A DNA stretch of 25,973 nucleotides from Treponema sp. (GTDB lineage Bacteria; Spirochaetota; Spirochaetia; Treponematales; Treponemataceae), in the NCBI GenBank assembly GCA_017453705.1, contig JAFTEK010000180.1, positions 1 through 25,973 on the forward strand. Reading direction: 5' to 3'. The translations under genes were made by a program, and so were the position numbers. Positions 14,456-22,459 of the stretch are shown piece by piece. The stretch's first letter is position 1, and every line of letters starts with the position of its first letter. Below the pieces are notes generated by a model, which had not been told where the DNA came from, did not search any database, and was given only the letters and a program-made list of their open reading frames with translations.

Positions 14456-15508
14456 CTATTTGTATACTTCCCCATGTGTGTGGAAGCCGGACTTTATGAT
14501 TACTTCGTCTATGTTTTCTTTTGTGGCTATCTGGGGTTCCAGCCATAGGACGGGGACGTTCTTGTAACCGTTGTCTATCGTGGACTCATAGCCTGCGACA
14601 TAGGCCGCGGTTTCTCCTCTGGCGAGCCTGACCGCGCACTCGGCGGCTTTTTCGGCAAGCTCTGTTATCGGCTTGTATACGGTAAAGTCCTGTCTGCCCC
14701 GTACTATGTCCTGGCAGGCTGCTATGTCTGCATCTTGTCCGCAGATGGGGATATGACGGCCGGGGTAGTATTCGTCTATGGCGGTCAGCACGCTGCCTGC
14801 CACTGAATCGTTGCCGCATACGATGGCGTCGGGAATCTCGCTTTCCGTCAGCACACTTACTGCCGTCTCGTATGCCAGATCGTAGTTCCAGCCGGCCGTG
14901 TAGTAGATTCCTTTTATATCCACTCCCTGATTTTGTATTACATCATTTATACCCCTGAGCAGGAGCGTCATGTTGTAGTCTTCGTCAGGGCCGAGAATCA
15001 ACTTCCAGTTCTTGCCTACGCCCATGTCGAGTAGTTTTTGAGCCATGAGCCTGCCCACGCTCTCTGTGTTCACTGATATGTAAAGGCTTATGTCAGCGCC
15101 TGTTATCAGGCGGTCGTAGGATACTACCTGGATGCCCTTGTCACGCATTCTTTTTATGATTCCGCCCATCTTTTCCCTGTTCTTGGCGACAATAACCACG
15201 GTGTCCACCCGCCTTTGCATCAGGTATTCCAGCTGTGAATTCTGCATTTCCACGCTGTTACCGGCATTTTGGACGATGACCTCTGCCCCCAGCTCCCTTG
15301 CCTTGTTCATGAACACATCAAGGTCACGCTGCCAGCGTTCCAAGGCGAGTGTATCTATGGAAAAGCCGACCTTTGGTTTGTCATCTCCTTTCGCGGGATT
15401 TCCTTCCTCTGTCTTTGTGCTTTGCATTTTGTTACAGGCGGCAAGTGATATTAAGAGGATTGCTGCATAAGCTATGGCTGTGAATATGCTTGTTTTATTT
15501 TGCGACAT
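14456..15508 (-). CDS. XylF-like sugar-binding lipoprotein
   Basis: This 350-residue periplasmic sugar-binding protein is of the XylF/RbsB type (Peripla_BP_4). It has a lipoprotein signal with lipobox LAAC and the acylated Cys at residue 25. KVGFSIDTLALERWQRD, YDRLITGADISLYIS, VCGNDSVAGS, CGQDADIAACQ and TVYKPITELAEKAAE match the D-xylose-binding protein family closely. It is the last gene of a four-gene operon and overlaps the response regulator gene by 14 nt, with GGAG upstream of the ATG. XylF normally feeds a XylG/XylH importer, but none is adjacent: the gene ends in a convergent gap. It may therefore serve the neighbouring sensor or work with a permease elsewhere. Xylose is the best guess for the ligand. 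Other pentoses or aldoses are possible. Confidence 0.87.
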   Translation of the reverse strand: MSQNKTSIFTAIAYAAILLISLAACNKMQSTKTEEGNPAKGDDKPKVGFSIDTLALERWQRDLDVFMNKARELGAEVIVQNAGNSVEMQNSQLEYLMQRRVDTVVIVAKNREKMGGIIKRMRDKGIQVVSYDRLITGADISLYISVNTESVGRLMAQKLLDMGVGKNWKLILGPDEDYNMTLLLRGINDVIQNQGVDIKGIYYTAGWNYDLAYETAVSVLTESEIPDAIVCGNDSVAGSVLTAIDEYYPGRHIPICGQDADIAACQDIVRGRQDFTVYKPITELAEKAAECAVRLARGETAAYVAGYESTIDNGYKNVPVLWLEPQIATKENIDEVIIKSGFHTHGEVYK

Positions 15509-17051
15509 TGCGGAACTCCGTTGGCGTCATGCCGAATTTATTCTTGAATATACGTGAGAAGTAATTTTGATCGTTGAAACCGACTTCTGCGCTTATCTCT
15601 TTTATGGGGGTGCGTGGATTCTTCAAGAGCTCCTGTGCACGCCTGAGCCTCAGGTCTGTCAGATAGTTTATATAGTTTTCACCTCTTACTTCTTTAAACA
15701 TCCTGCTCAGATAGAAAGGGCTTACGTTTATGGCCGCCGCCACATCTTCCAATGATAAATCCTCGGAAATGCGTTTTTCTATATAGTCCTCGGCCTTTTT
15801 TACAATCGGGTTTTCTTTTGTTGACGTGACCAGCATCACGTTGCTGGCACATTCCTCGCATCGTTTAAGGGCAAAATCCAGTATGGACTCCATGCTGTCA
15901 GCGGCGGAGAGAACCGAGAATGCGGAGGAAAACTCTTCGTTCTGGTAGTTACAATCTATTTCTGTCGTTATGTTGCGGACGTTGACCAATAGTTCAAAAA
16001 TGGCGTTTTTTATCTTTCCCATGTCACCGGCATAAGCTTCCTGCAGGGCGGCACCGTATGACTTGAGCAGGTGGTGAATCGATGCGCCGTCGCCAGCCCT
16101 TACCCTTCCAAATATGCTTTCCGCAAGCATACCCGGGTCATTGTCCTTTTTCTTTGTTGCGTTTTTCAGGGCAAATAGAATTCCCCCGGAACTTTCCGTG
16201 GACTTCAAGGCTTCAAGAGCTTCGTTGTAGGCCGCTCCTGTCATGCTGGCATCTGTCCAAAGGGAGCTGACCCCTGCCCGTATGCCGGTGCTTATGTTGA
16301 GGCACAGGAGGTTGTATATAGAAGAAATTGCTTCTTTGGCTCCCTGGGTGACTTTCTCCTCTCCTCCTTCAATTGGAAAGTAAAAGAAGGCTGTGAGCCG
16401 GTTGGCCATAAAGGAGCCTGTGATGCATTTTGCCCTGCTTTTTAGGAGTGTGCGTATTTCATCGTAGGCTTCGCTTTGTCGCCTTTCGTCCATTCCCGGA
16501 AACTCCAGGCAGCAAAAACACCATGCCGAGCCTGATATGCCGAAATAAGAAAAGTATTCAGACACATCTTTCATGCCGCTAAGTGCTGCGGAGTAGATGA
16601 AGTCGCTCTCGACCATCGGGGAAACTATATCAAGCTTTTTGTGCAGTTCTTCTTCGCTGCTTTTTAGCCCGCGTTTTTGGTCTACGATGGTCATCGCGTT
16701 TCGCAGTGTTTCCACGACGGTATTCCTGTTGACAGGTTTGGTGAGGTATCGGTATACCCCCAGGTTCACGGCTTCCTGTGCATACTGAAAGCGGTCAAAA
16801 GCACTCAGTATGACTATCACTGTGTCCGGCTTGGACTGCTTGATGAACTTAACTGTCTCCAGCCCGTTTAGCCCGGGCATATTGATATCCATAAAGATTA
16901 TGTCCACCTGCTCCTTGGCAACAATTTCAAGGGCAGAGGAGCCGGACAGGGCGGAAAAAAGCATTGTCTCCGCCGGGAAGTTTTTTTCAATTATGAACTT
17001 TAATGAGTCAATCATTATCTGTTCGTCATCTGTCAAAAGGATTCCGTACAT
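15495..17051 (-). CDS. AraC-type response regulator (YesN-like)
   Basis: This 518-residue response regulator has a real DNA-binding output. The N-terminal receiver has LLTDDEQ, acceptor Asp55 in FMDINMPGLNG, Ser in ILSAFD, and Lys in YLTKPVN. A long middle region (about 130-400) is of the type common in YesN regulators. The C-terminal hundred residues hold two AraC-family helix-turn-helix motifs: LSLEDVAAAINVSPFYLSRM and IKEISAEVGFNDQNYFSRIF. It is the partner of the LytS-type kinase just upstream: the kinase stop TGA and this ATG share one base (TGATG), with AAGGTGG as Shine-Dalgarno. A TTG at 17054 is in frame but the ATG is better placed. It probably activates sugar uptake or glycan-use genes, possibly including its own operon. 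Confidence 0.92.
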   Translation of the reverse strand: MYGILLTDDEQIMIDSLKFIIEKNFPAETMLFSALSGSSALEIVAKEQVDIIFMDINMPGLNGLETVKFIKQSKPDTVIVILSAFDRFQYAQEAVNLGVYRYLTKPVNRNTVVETLRNAMTIVDQKRGLKSSEEELHKKLDIVSPMVESDFIYSAALSGMKDVSEYFSYFGISGSAWCFCCLEFPGMDERRQSEAYDEIRTLLKSRAKCITGSFMANRLTAFFYFPIEGGEEKVTQGAKEAISSIYNLLCLNISTGIRAGVSSLWTDASMTGAAYNEALEALKSTESSGGILFALKNATKKKDNDPGMLAESIFGRVRAGDGASIHHLLKSYGAALQEAYAGDMGKIKNAIFELLVNVRNITTEIDCNYQNEEFSSAFSVLSAADSMESILDFALKRCEECASNVMLVTSTKENPIVKKAEDYIEKRISEDLSLEDVAAAINVSPFYLSRMFKEVRGENYINYLTDLRLRRAQELLKNPRTPIKEISAEVGFNDQNYFSRIFKNKFGMTPTEFRNVAK

Positions 17052-18580
17052 CAAACCACCTTCTTTCCCAACCTGGGTATCTTCAATATGAAGCTAGTTC
17101 CGCCTTCTTCATTAGTTTGTATGTCAAAAACGTCCGCCCTGCGGAAGTACAGGCGCAGACGGGAGGCGACGTTGACAAGTCCTGTTCCCGTCCCGGATGA
17201 ATTGCCTGTAGTTCCGCCTGTGGCCGCTACAGTGGACTGGGAGTCTGTTTTTTCTGCCGCGGCCTCCAGAATCTTGTGCCTTTGCTCATCGCTCATCCCC
17301 CCTCCATTGTCGGAGATGGATATAGTTGTCTCAAAAACCGTCTGTGCTACTTCAAGGATGACGTGCCCCTTGTCTTCTTTGAGGCCGTATTTTATGCAGT
17401 TTTCGACCAAAGGCTGAAGAATCATCCTGGGGAGAGGTACGCTGTAGTCTGCCATTTCAGGCAGCTTCTTTATGAATTCGAGCCTGTCTCCGAACCTTAC
17501 CTTCATTATGTATACAAAGTTGTCAACAAGTGAAAGCTCTTCTTCCAGGCTTGCCGCAGTACCTTTTTGCTGTATGTTATAGCGGAAGAAGTCAGCTACC
17601 TGCTCTATGAAATAGCAGGTTTTGTCCGCTCCTTCCATCATTGCCAGCTGCGCCCCGGTGTTCAGCGTGTTAAATAGAAAGTGGGGGTTTATTTGGTTTT
17701 GCAGCACCCGGAGCTGGGCGGAAGAGTAAAGCTCCCGCATCTCCATCTCCTTTTCTTTCATCTCATTTTCCTGCGCGACCTTTTGCCATATCTTGTCTAT
17801 ATAGGCCTGTATGCTGACTATCATGCGGTCAAAGGCACGGCAGATGTTGCCAACCTCGTCCTCTGAGCGGCTGTTGAACAGGGGTACCTCGAAATCCATG
17901 CTGGCTATCCGCATGGCAACATCCGAAATGTTGGAAAGAGGTTTCATTATTATAGTTAACGAAAGATACAGTATGGTGGTTGTCAGGATGGAAAAGAGCA
18001 GTATGACGGCGGTGCTGACTTTAAAGAACTTTTGAAAGCTTTGTTGGTTGGCTGCGTAAAGAGATGCGTTCCGTTCCATGAGAAGGGAGTTGAGGTTCTC
18101 TATTTCTTTCTGCAAAATTCCATAGCACTCCAGGCTGAGTGTGTAGTTTTCTTTTGCGACATAAAAGTTCTTGGCTCTCTGGAATATAACGGCCTTGCGG
18201 CTGTAGGAAAAGAAACTTTTGGACAGTTTGTATACCTTGTATTCGCAAAGCCGCACGCTGTCTGTTGACGGGGGGATGTTGAATTCTTCCAAGGCGGCTT
18301 CCGCCAGGTTCTGGTGCTGGTAATAGCTGTCTATGCTCTCAAATGTCCTGTAAGACATATAGTTTTCCAGGGCGACTTCGGTGCCGAGCAGCTCTGATGA
18401 GATTTCTCCCAGCCTCTCGTTGGTCTCATAGGAGCGGCCTGTCCTGCCCAGGAAATTCCTGTTTTGCCTTGTTGTCACGAAGAAGAATGTTCCTGTGACT
18501 GCCATTGCCAGAATGACTTCCAGGAGTATCTTTGTCTTTAGGCTTTTATGGAATGGAATCGTCCACCTGCTGTGGGTCAT
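17051..18580 (-). CDS. LytS/YesM-type sensor histidine kinase
   Basis: This 509-residue membrane kinase has TM1 at about 18-36, a helical periplasmic domain (about 40-185), TM2 at about 190-213, and a HAMP domain (IIMKPLSNISDVAMRIASMDFEVPL). A coiled linker leads to the His_kinase domain with QINPHFLFNTLN, phospho-acceptor His300. The HATPase_c domain has LVENCIKYGL, SDNGGGM and GTGLVNVASRL. The low-complexity Thr/Gly/Ser insert before the last box (TVAATGGTTGNSSGTGTG) is unusually long. The chosen ATG overlaps the upstream stop as ATGA and lies behind GGAGG. An ATG at 18595 would lie inside the upstream gene without this support. The mostly helical ectodomain suits contact with a binding protein rather than direct ligand binding. 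Confidence 0.92.
   Translation of the reverse strand: MTHSRWTIPFHKSLKTKILLEVILAMAVTGTFFFVTTRQNRNFLGRTGRSYETNERLGEISSELLGTEVALENYMSYRTFESIDSYYQHQNLAEAALEEFNIPPSTDSVRLCEYKVYKLSKSFFSYSRKAVIFQRAKNFYVAKENYTLSLECYGILQKEIENLNSLLMERNASLYAANQQSFQKFFKVSTAVILLFSILTTTILYLSLTIIMKPLSNISDVAMRIASMDFEVPLFNSRSEDEVGNICRAFDRMIVSIQAYIDKIWQKVAQENEMKEKEMEMRELYSSAQLRVLQNQINPHFLFNTLNTGAQLAMMEGADKTCYFIEQVADFFRYNIQQKGTAASLEEELSLVDNFVYIMKVRFGDRLEFIKKLPEMADYSVPLPRMILQPLVENCIKYGLKEDKGHVILEVAQTVFETTISISDNGGGMSDEQRHKILEAAAEKTDSQSTVAATGGTTGNSSGTGTGLVNVASRLRLYFRRADVFDIQTNEEGGTSFILKIPRLGKKVV
17056..17062 (-). promoter_or_regulatory. Shine-Dalgarno deciding the response regulator start
   Basis: AAGGTGG lies 4 nt before the ATG at 17051 and fits that codon better than the in-frame TTG at 17054. 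Confidence 0.6.
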
Positions 18581-19572
18581 AGTTCCTCCGCCCAACGAAC
18601 CTTGACATCTGCCGCTATGTAACTGTTGGCATGTCCGTAGTGGATGTATTCAAACAGTTCCCTGAGTGCCACTGAGCCAATCTTCTGGGAGTCTATCGAT
18701 ATTAGCTCCGTTATTACCCCTATCTCCAGGTATCTGTCTAGAACGCTCCCTTCCCCGAATCCAATTATGCCTACATATCCTGACTTTCCCAGGTCGTTGA
18801 CCAGCTGGGCCGCCCTGATGCTATCCTCGCTTGACAGGCAAACGAGAAGGTCTGCTTCTGAGTATCGTATCCTTCTGGCCAGTATGCTGGAGGTGTCAGT
18901 GATTGCTGTGCTTGAGTCCAAGTCTGTTATCAGTACGTCTATATCATTGTAATAGTCCAGGTAGCCGGTGACACTGGCCATGAGGTTGCTGTAGTTTGCG
19001 CTGTTTGATTTGACCGTGTTGATTATGATTATTCTGCCGCTTCCATTCAGGAATTTTACGCTTTCTTCGGCAATTTTTTTCCCAAGCTCCGAGTAGTTGG
19101 TTCCAATGTGTGAAATCTGCGGTATCGTCTCGTCGTAGCGGGAAACCGTTATCAGCGGGATTTCCCTGCCCCCAGTGGTTCTGGGAATCCTGACGGATGA
19201 GACCCCTTCACCTATGTATGCAATAACGCCGTCTGCGTCCACGAACGAGGCAAAATCAAGCATACTCTGGAGCGACTGGTCTTCCGCAAGTGATGACGGT
19301 ACGTTCAGCTCCACAACGCAGTCGTATGATCTGCTTTCCGCTTCCGCACCCCTGTATATTTCCCTCAGGGCATCTTCATCCGCCGACTCCCCAAGGATAA
19401 GCACGTGATGGCTTCTGTCGGCTCCGTGTGGCTGCGGGTCATTCTGGCTTGCAATGGTTGGAAGCATATAGAAAGAGTAAAGGCAAAGTATGATAACGGT
19501 CAGTACGGTCAATGCCACTGCTGCCAGCTGCGGGGCAGATTTCTTTTTCTGTGATGGCATCTTCAGTTTCAT
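18577..19572 (-). CDS. membrane-anchored periplasmic sugar-binding sensor protein
   Basis: This 331-residue protein has a basic N-terminus, one hydrophobic segment (about 14-36) without a lipobox, and a periplasmic-binding domain of the LacI/RbsB type (HVLILGES, DGVIAYIGEGV, IPLITVSRYDE, HIGTNYSELGKKIAEESVKF, VGIIGFGEG, VLDRYLEIGVITELISID). The domain ends with a dimer-type strand (YIAADVKVRWAEEL). It resembles the XylFII-type sensor proteins that sit beside LytS kinases in Clostridium and relatives, rather than a transport receptor. It is the first gene of the operon and overlaps the kinase gene as ATGA. An upstream ATG at 19680 would start in the metN gene, upstream of the TATAAT box, and add a 36-residue non-signal extension, so the ATG at 19572 is preferred. 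The ligand is unknown. Confidence 0.85.
   Translation of the reverse strand: MKLKMPSQKKKSAPQLAAVALTVLTVIILCLYSFYMLPTIASQNDPQPHGADRSHHVLILGESADEDALREIYRGAEAESRSYDCVVELNVPSSLAEDQSLQSMLDFASFVDADGVIAYIGEGVSSVRIPRTTGGREIPLITVSRYDETIPQISHIGTNYSELGKKIAEESVKFLNGSGRIIIINTVKSNSANYSNLMASVTGYLDYYNDIDVLITDLDSSTAITDTSSILARRIRYSEADLLVCLSSEDSIRAAQLVNDLGKSGYVGIIGFGEGSVLDRYLEIGVITELISIDSQKIGSVALRELFEYIHYGHANSYIAADVKVRWAEEL
18585..18589 (-). promoter_or_regulatory. Shine-Dalgarno deciding the LytS-type kinase start
   Basis: GGAGG sits 4 nt before the ATG at 18580, which also forms an ATGA overlap with the upstream stop. This fixes the kinase start and shows translational coupling. Confidence 0.7.
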
Positions 19573-19578
19573 TGTCTC

Positions 19579-19587
19579 ATTATAGCA
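19579..19587 (-). promoter_or_regulatory. extended -10 promoter of the sugar-sensor operon
   Basis: TGCTATAAT (19587-19579) is a perfect extended -10 box. No convincing -35 box lies 16-18 nt upstream, as is usual for extended -10 promoters. The hexamer ends 6 nt before the ATG at 19572, so transcription should begin at the start codon itself. Confidence 0.6.
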
Positions 19588-19618
19588 CTCTTTGCCGTCT
19601 GGGGCTAGCAGTGTGAAG

Positions 19619-19647
19619 TTGCAACACAGACCGCCTTTCGTTATAAT
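19619..19647 (+). promoter_or_regulatory. promoter of metNI
   Basis: TTGCAA (19619-19624), a 17-nt spacer and a perfect TATAAT (19642-19647). The ATG of metN is 12 nt after the -10 box, leaving a leader of about 5 nt with no Shine-Dalgarno sequence. There is no room for a riboswitch. Confidence 0.65.
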
Positions 19648-19659
19648 TTCCCCTAAATT

Positions 19660-20721
19660 ATGCAGATACGACTGGAACATCTTACTAAGACATATCTGGC
19701 AGGGGAAGAAAAAATAGAGGCGGTCAAGGACAACAGCCTGATTATCCCTGAGAACAAGATATTCGGAATAATTGGCAAGAGCGGGGCGGGCAAGTCTTCG
19801 CTCGTCCGTTTGATTAGCCTTTTGGAAGCTCCTGACTCAGGGGCAGTCTACTATGACGACAGAAGGGTGGACAACCTGCCGCGTCCTGCCCTCATAGAGC
19901 AGCGGCGCAAAATCGGAATGATTTTTCAGAATTTCAACCTCTTCTCATCCCGGACGGCTGGCAAGAACGTCGCATATCCGCTGGAAATCTGCGGTATGGA
20001 CAAGGGAGAGATAGATTCCAGGGTAAAGGAAATGCTTTCATTGGTTGGCCTTGAGGACAGGGAAGATGCCCCCATAAGCACCTTGTCCGGGGGGCAGAAG
20101 CAGAGGGTTGCGATAGCCCGTGCTCTTGCGGCCAAGCCGGATGTCCTTTTCTGTGACGAGGCTACCAGCGCGCTGGATCCTCAGACCACCAGGAGCATCC
20201 TTGCCCTCATTCGGGAAATCCAGGCCAAGATGAAGCTCACCGTCGTGATGATAACCCACCAGATGGAAGTCGTCCGTGATGCCTGTTCCCAGCTGGCGGT
20301 CATCGATGGCGGCGGGGTCGTGGAGCAGGGGAGCGTGGAAGACATATTCACCTATCCCAAGTCCGCTGTCACCAAGGAATTCCTTTCCAATATAAGCCCT
20401 GCGGAGGACGGCATGGGGGCGGGGAACGGCAGTTCATCTTCGTTTGTGCGCTGGTCTTCGGAAGGTGGCAAGTACATCCTGCATTTTACCGGAGGCTCAA
20501 CCGGGGAGCCTGTGCTGAGCCGTTTGTCAAGGATTGCTGACGTTGAGTTTAACATAAGGGCGGCTGGAGTCCAGCATATTCCGACCGGGCAGGGCTGTGA
20601 CATAGGAACCATGCTCATTGACATAAAGGGCGGGAAAGAAGAGACAGAAAAGGCACTTGCCTTTTTAAAGGATAATGCCGTCATTGTCGAGAAAAACGAA
20701 GAAAGCGGGGAGGAAAAGTAA
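19660..20721 (+). CDS. metN: methionine ABC transporter ATP-binding protein
   Basis: This 353-residue protein powers D/L-methionine import with MetI and a MetQ lipoprotein. Walker A is GKSGAGKSS (39-47), the Q-loop is IFQNFNLF, the signature LSGGQ is at 142-146, Walker B is VLFCDEAT (Asp166, Glu167), and the switch His is in MITHQME. The C-terminal 90 residues form a NIL domain (YILHFTGGSTGEPVLSRLSR ... GTMLIDIKGG), the methionine-sensing regulatory domain of MetN that gives substrate trans-inhibition. That separates it from other ABC ATPases. It starts an operon with metI 3 nt downstream. No metQ gene follows, so the binding protein must be encoded elsewhere. Confidence 0.93.
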   Translation: MQIRLEHLTKTYLAGEEKIEAVKDNSLIIPENKIFGIIGKSGAGKSSLVRLISLLEAPDSGAVYYDDRRVDNLPRPALIEQRRKIGMIFQNFNLFSSRTAGKNVAYPLEICGMDKGEIDSRVKEMLSLVGLEDREDAPISTLSGGQKQRVAIARALAAKPDVLFCDEATSALDPQTTRSILALIREIQAKMKLTVVMITHQMEVVRDACSQLAVIDGGGVVEQGSVEDIFTYPKSAVTKEFLSNISPAEDGMGAGNGSSSSFVRWSSEGGKYILHFTGGSTGEPVLSRLSRIADVEFNIRAAGVQHIPTGQGCDIGTMLIDIKGGKEETEKALAFLKDNAVIVEKNEESGEEK

Positions 20722-20724
20722 TTT

Positions 20725-21378
20725 ATGGAAGAACTTCTTTATCTGGTGGGAACATCCACCCTTCAAACTCTCCTTATGGTGCTTTTTTCCACCATATTTT
20801 CCCTGCTGCTGGGCTTTCCCCTTGGAGTCCTGCTTAACATAACGGGCGCAAACGGAATCATGCCCAAGAAGGTCTTGAATCAAGTTTTGAGCCGCATAGT
20901 CAACGTGCTGCGCTCCTTCCCGTTCATCATACTGATGATAGTCCTCTTTCCCCTCTCACGCCTGATTGTGGGGACGAGCATAGGAACTGCGGCGACAATC
21001 GTGCCCCTGTCAATAGCGGCGGCTCCCTTTGTTGCCCGCGTCATAGAGTCTGCCCTTAACGAAGTGAACCCGGAGCTGGTGCTTGCTGCCAAGGCAATGG
21101 GCTCCACGAACATGCAGATAATCCTCAAGGTGCTGGTTCCGGAGGCTCTGCCTTCTCTGGTGGACGGAATCACCCTTACTATAATCAACCTGATTGGATA
21201 TTCTGCCATGGCCGGGGCGATAGGCGGTGGCGGGCTGGGAGACCTCGCGATCCGCTATGGCTACCAGAGGTTCCGCACGGGAATCATGGCGGCGGCGGTC
21301 ATAGTCATACTGGTGCTTGTGGAGCTGATACAGTTCTTTGGCTCCAAGATAAGCGCGGCGCTGATAGCCAAACGCTGA
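20725..21378 (+). CDS. metI: methionine ABC transporter permease
   Basis: This 217-residue inner-membrane permease has five predicted membrane helices and the normal MetI length. The cytoplasmic EAA loop that docks on MetN reads ALNEVNPELVLAAKAMGSTN, and SAMAGAIGGGGLGDLAIRYGYQRF is typical of MetI C-termini. It begins 3 nt after the metN stop with GGAGGA upstream, so the two are cotranslated. Its last codons form the first unit of a 26-27-bp tandem repeat that continues past the stop. Confidence 0.92.
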   Translation: MEELLYLVGTSTLQTLLMVLFSTIFSLLLGFPLGVLLNITGANGIMPKKVLNQVLSRIVNVLRSFPFIILMIVLFPLSRLIVGTSIGTAATIVPLSIAAAPFVARVIESALNEVNPELVLAAKAMGSTNMQIILKVLVPEALPSLVDGITLTIINLIGYSAMAGAIGGGGLGDLAIRYGYQRFRTGIMAAAVIVILVLVELIQFFGSKISAALIAKR

Positions 21379-21440
21379 GGACGATATCTTTCGGCAAACG
21401 CTGAGGGCGGATTCTTTCGGCAAACGCGACGGGCGGCTCC
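21367..21440. repeat. 26-27-bp tandem repeat, three copies, starting inside metI
   Basis: Units beginning GC(C)AAACGC start at 21367, 21394 and 21420. The first covers the metI stop codon (AAACGCTGA). The second repeats the same stop-like string, and the third is more diverged. The repeat fills the convergent gap between metI and the acetyltransferase. No classical intrinsic terminator is present there. Confidence 0.75.
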
Positions 21441-22325
21441 TCAGTTTTCCCAGTATTCTATTGTATAGTTCCTGCCGTTGTCGCGGAAGCCCGCCTTGCG
21501 GTAGGCGGAAATGGCGTTTTTGTTCTTTTTGTTCACAAACAGGACGGTCGCCATCCCCTTTTGAGCCGCGCTCTGGGCAAGGAATGCTGTCAGGGCGGCG
21601 GCGATTCCGCGTCCCCGCGCGCTTTTGTCCGTGTACACCCCGCCAAGCTGCATTACTTTGCAAGCTATGGCGTTTGTTCCAGCCTTTGCCAGTGCGTTGC
21701 CGCCGGACTTTTCTGTCGCAATGACGACAACCTGATTTTGCAAAGCCTCAATAAGCTGCCTGCGTTCAAACGGCTCATTGAGTTCCCTGCCGTTTATCAG
21801 CACTTCTTCCCTCATGTAGGCAAAATGCAGGGGTAGAATCAATTCCGCGTCTTTTGTCCCTGCCATCCTTATCTCAAGCTCCTGCGGAAGGGCTGCAATG
21901 GCTGTGCGGGCCGCCACCTCATCTTGGTGCTCAAAGAACAGGTATTCCCGCCTCTCAACAAGCTTTGGGGCAACGGCAAGCCGGGTAAAGCAGCTGTGAA
22001 TCTTGCGAATGTCATCTTCTAGGGCGGAGATGCAAAAGAGCTTTTTTCCTTCCAGAAAGCTTGCAAGGGCTTTAAGCCCGCAGTTCTTGATACCTGACAG
22101 GCAGGGAAGGATAATGTCATCATCCAGGAAGAAAAATACTCCGTCCACCAAGGGGCGGGCTGAGTTTTGCCTGGCAGGGGCGTGGACAATGAGGTGGACA
22201 CCATCCGTCCTGTCCAAAATCTTGCGTGTCAGGGCACAGCAAGTTTTCTCATGGGCTAGCACAAATGAGAGAGCCAGCAGGTAGTCTTCTTTCTCTGTGG
22301 CTTTGATTACCCGGCAGTCAGGCAT
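21441..22325 (-). CDS. GNAT-family N-acetyltransferase
   Basis: This 294-residue protein has a GNAT domain in its C-terminal half. The acetyl-CoA pyrophosphate-binding loop is seen in LGGVYTDKSARGRGIAAALT, followed by the FVNKKNKNAISAYRKAGF helix-strand unit that ends most GNAT enzymes. The N-terminal 150 residues (with FLDDDIILPCLSG and a HEKTCCAL segment) may be a second, degenerate acyltransferase-like domain, as in the two-domain GNAT proteins. The acceptor substrate is unknown. A weak -10-like TACTGT ends 8 nt before the ATG, with no clear -35 and no Shine-Dalgarno sequence. Confidence 0.8.
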   Translation of the reverse strand: MPDCRVIKATEKEDYLLALSFVLAHEKTCCALTRKILDRTDGVHLIVHAPARQNSARPLVDGVFFFLDDDIILPCLSGIKNCGLKALASFLEGKKLFCISALEDDIRKIHSCFTRLAVAPKLVERREYLFFEHQDEVAARTAIAALPQELEIRMAGTKDAELILPLHFAYMREEVLINGRELNEPFERRQLIEALQNQVVVIATEKSGGNALAKAGTNAIACKVMQLGGVYTDKSARGRGIAAALTAFLAQSAAQKGMATVLFVNKKNKNAISAYRKAGFRDNGRNYTIEYWEN

Positions 22326-22459
22326 GACAGCAAACAGTAAAGCCCCAGACCACCTATCGATTGAAAGGTAGGACTGAAGCCTTGTTCAAGATAGATTATC
22401 TATTTGGTATAGCGTCAAAAAGATATTTAGGCTAAGGAACAGCCGTTATTCAAGCGAAT

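Noticed and set aside
19573..19659. SAM riboswitch or S-box in the gap before metN
   Set aside because: The divergent start codons are only 87 bp apart and the promoter leaves a leader of about 5 nt.
19573..19680. Longer N-terminus of the anchored binding protein starting at 19680
   Set aside because: It would run through the metN start and the TATAAT box. The resulting extension has no export signal, while the ATG at 19572 precedes a good signal anchor.
21010..21663. 217-residue minus-strand frame spanning metI and the acetyltransferase end
   Set aside because: It overlaps two well-supported genes, and its Arg/Gln-rich translation has no family features.
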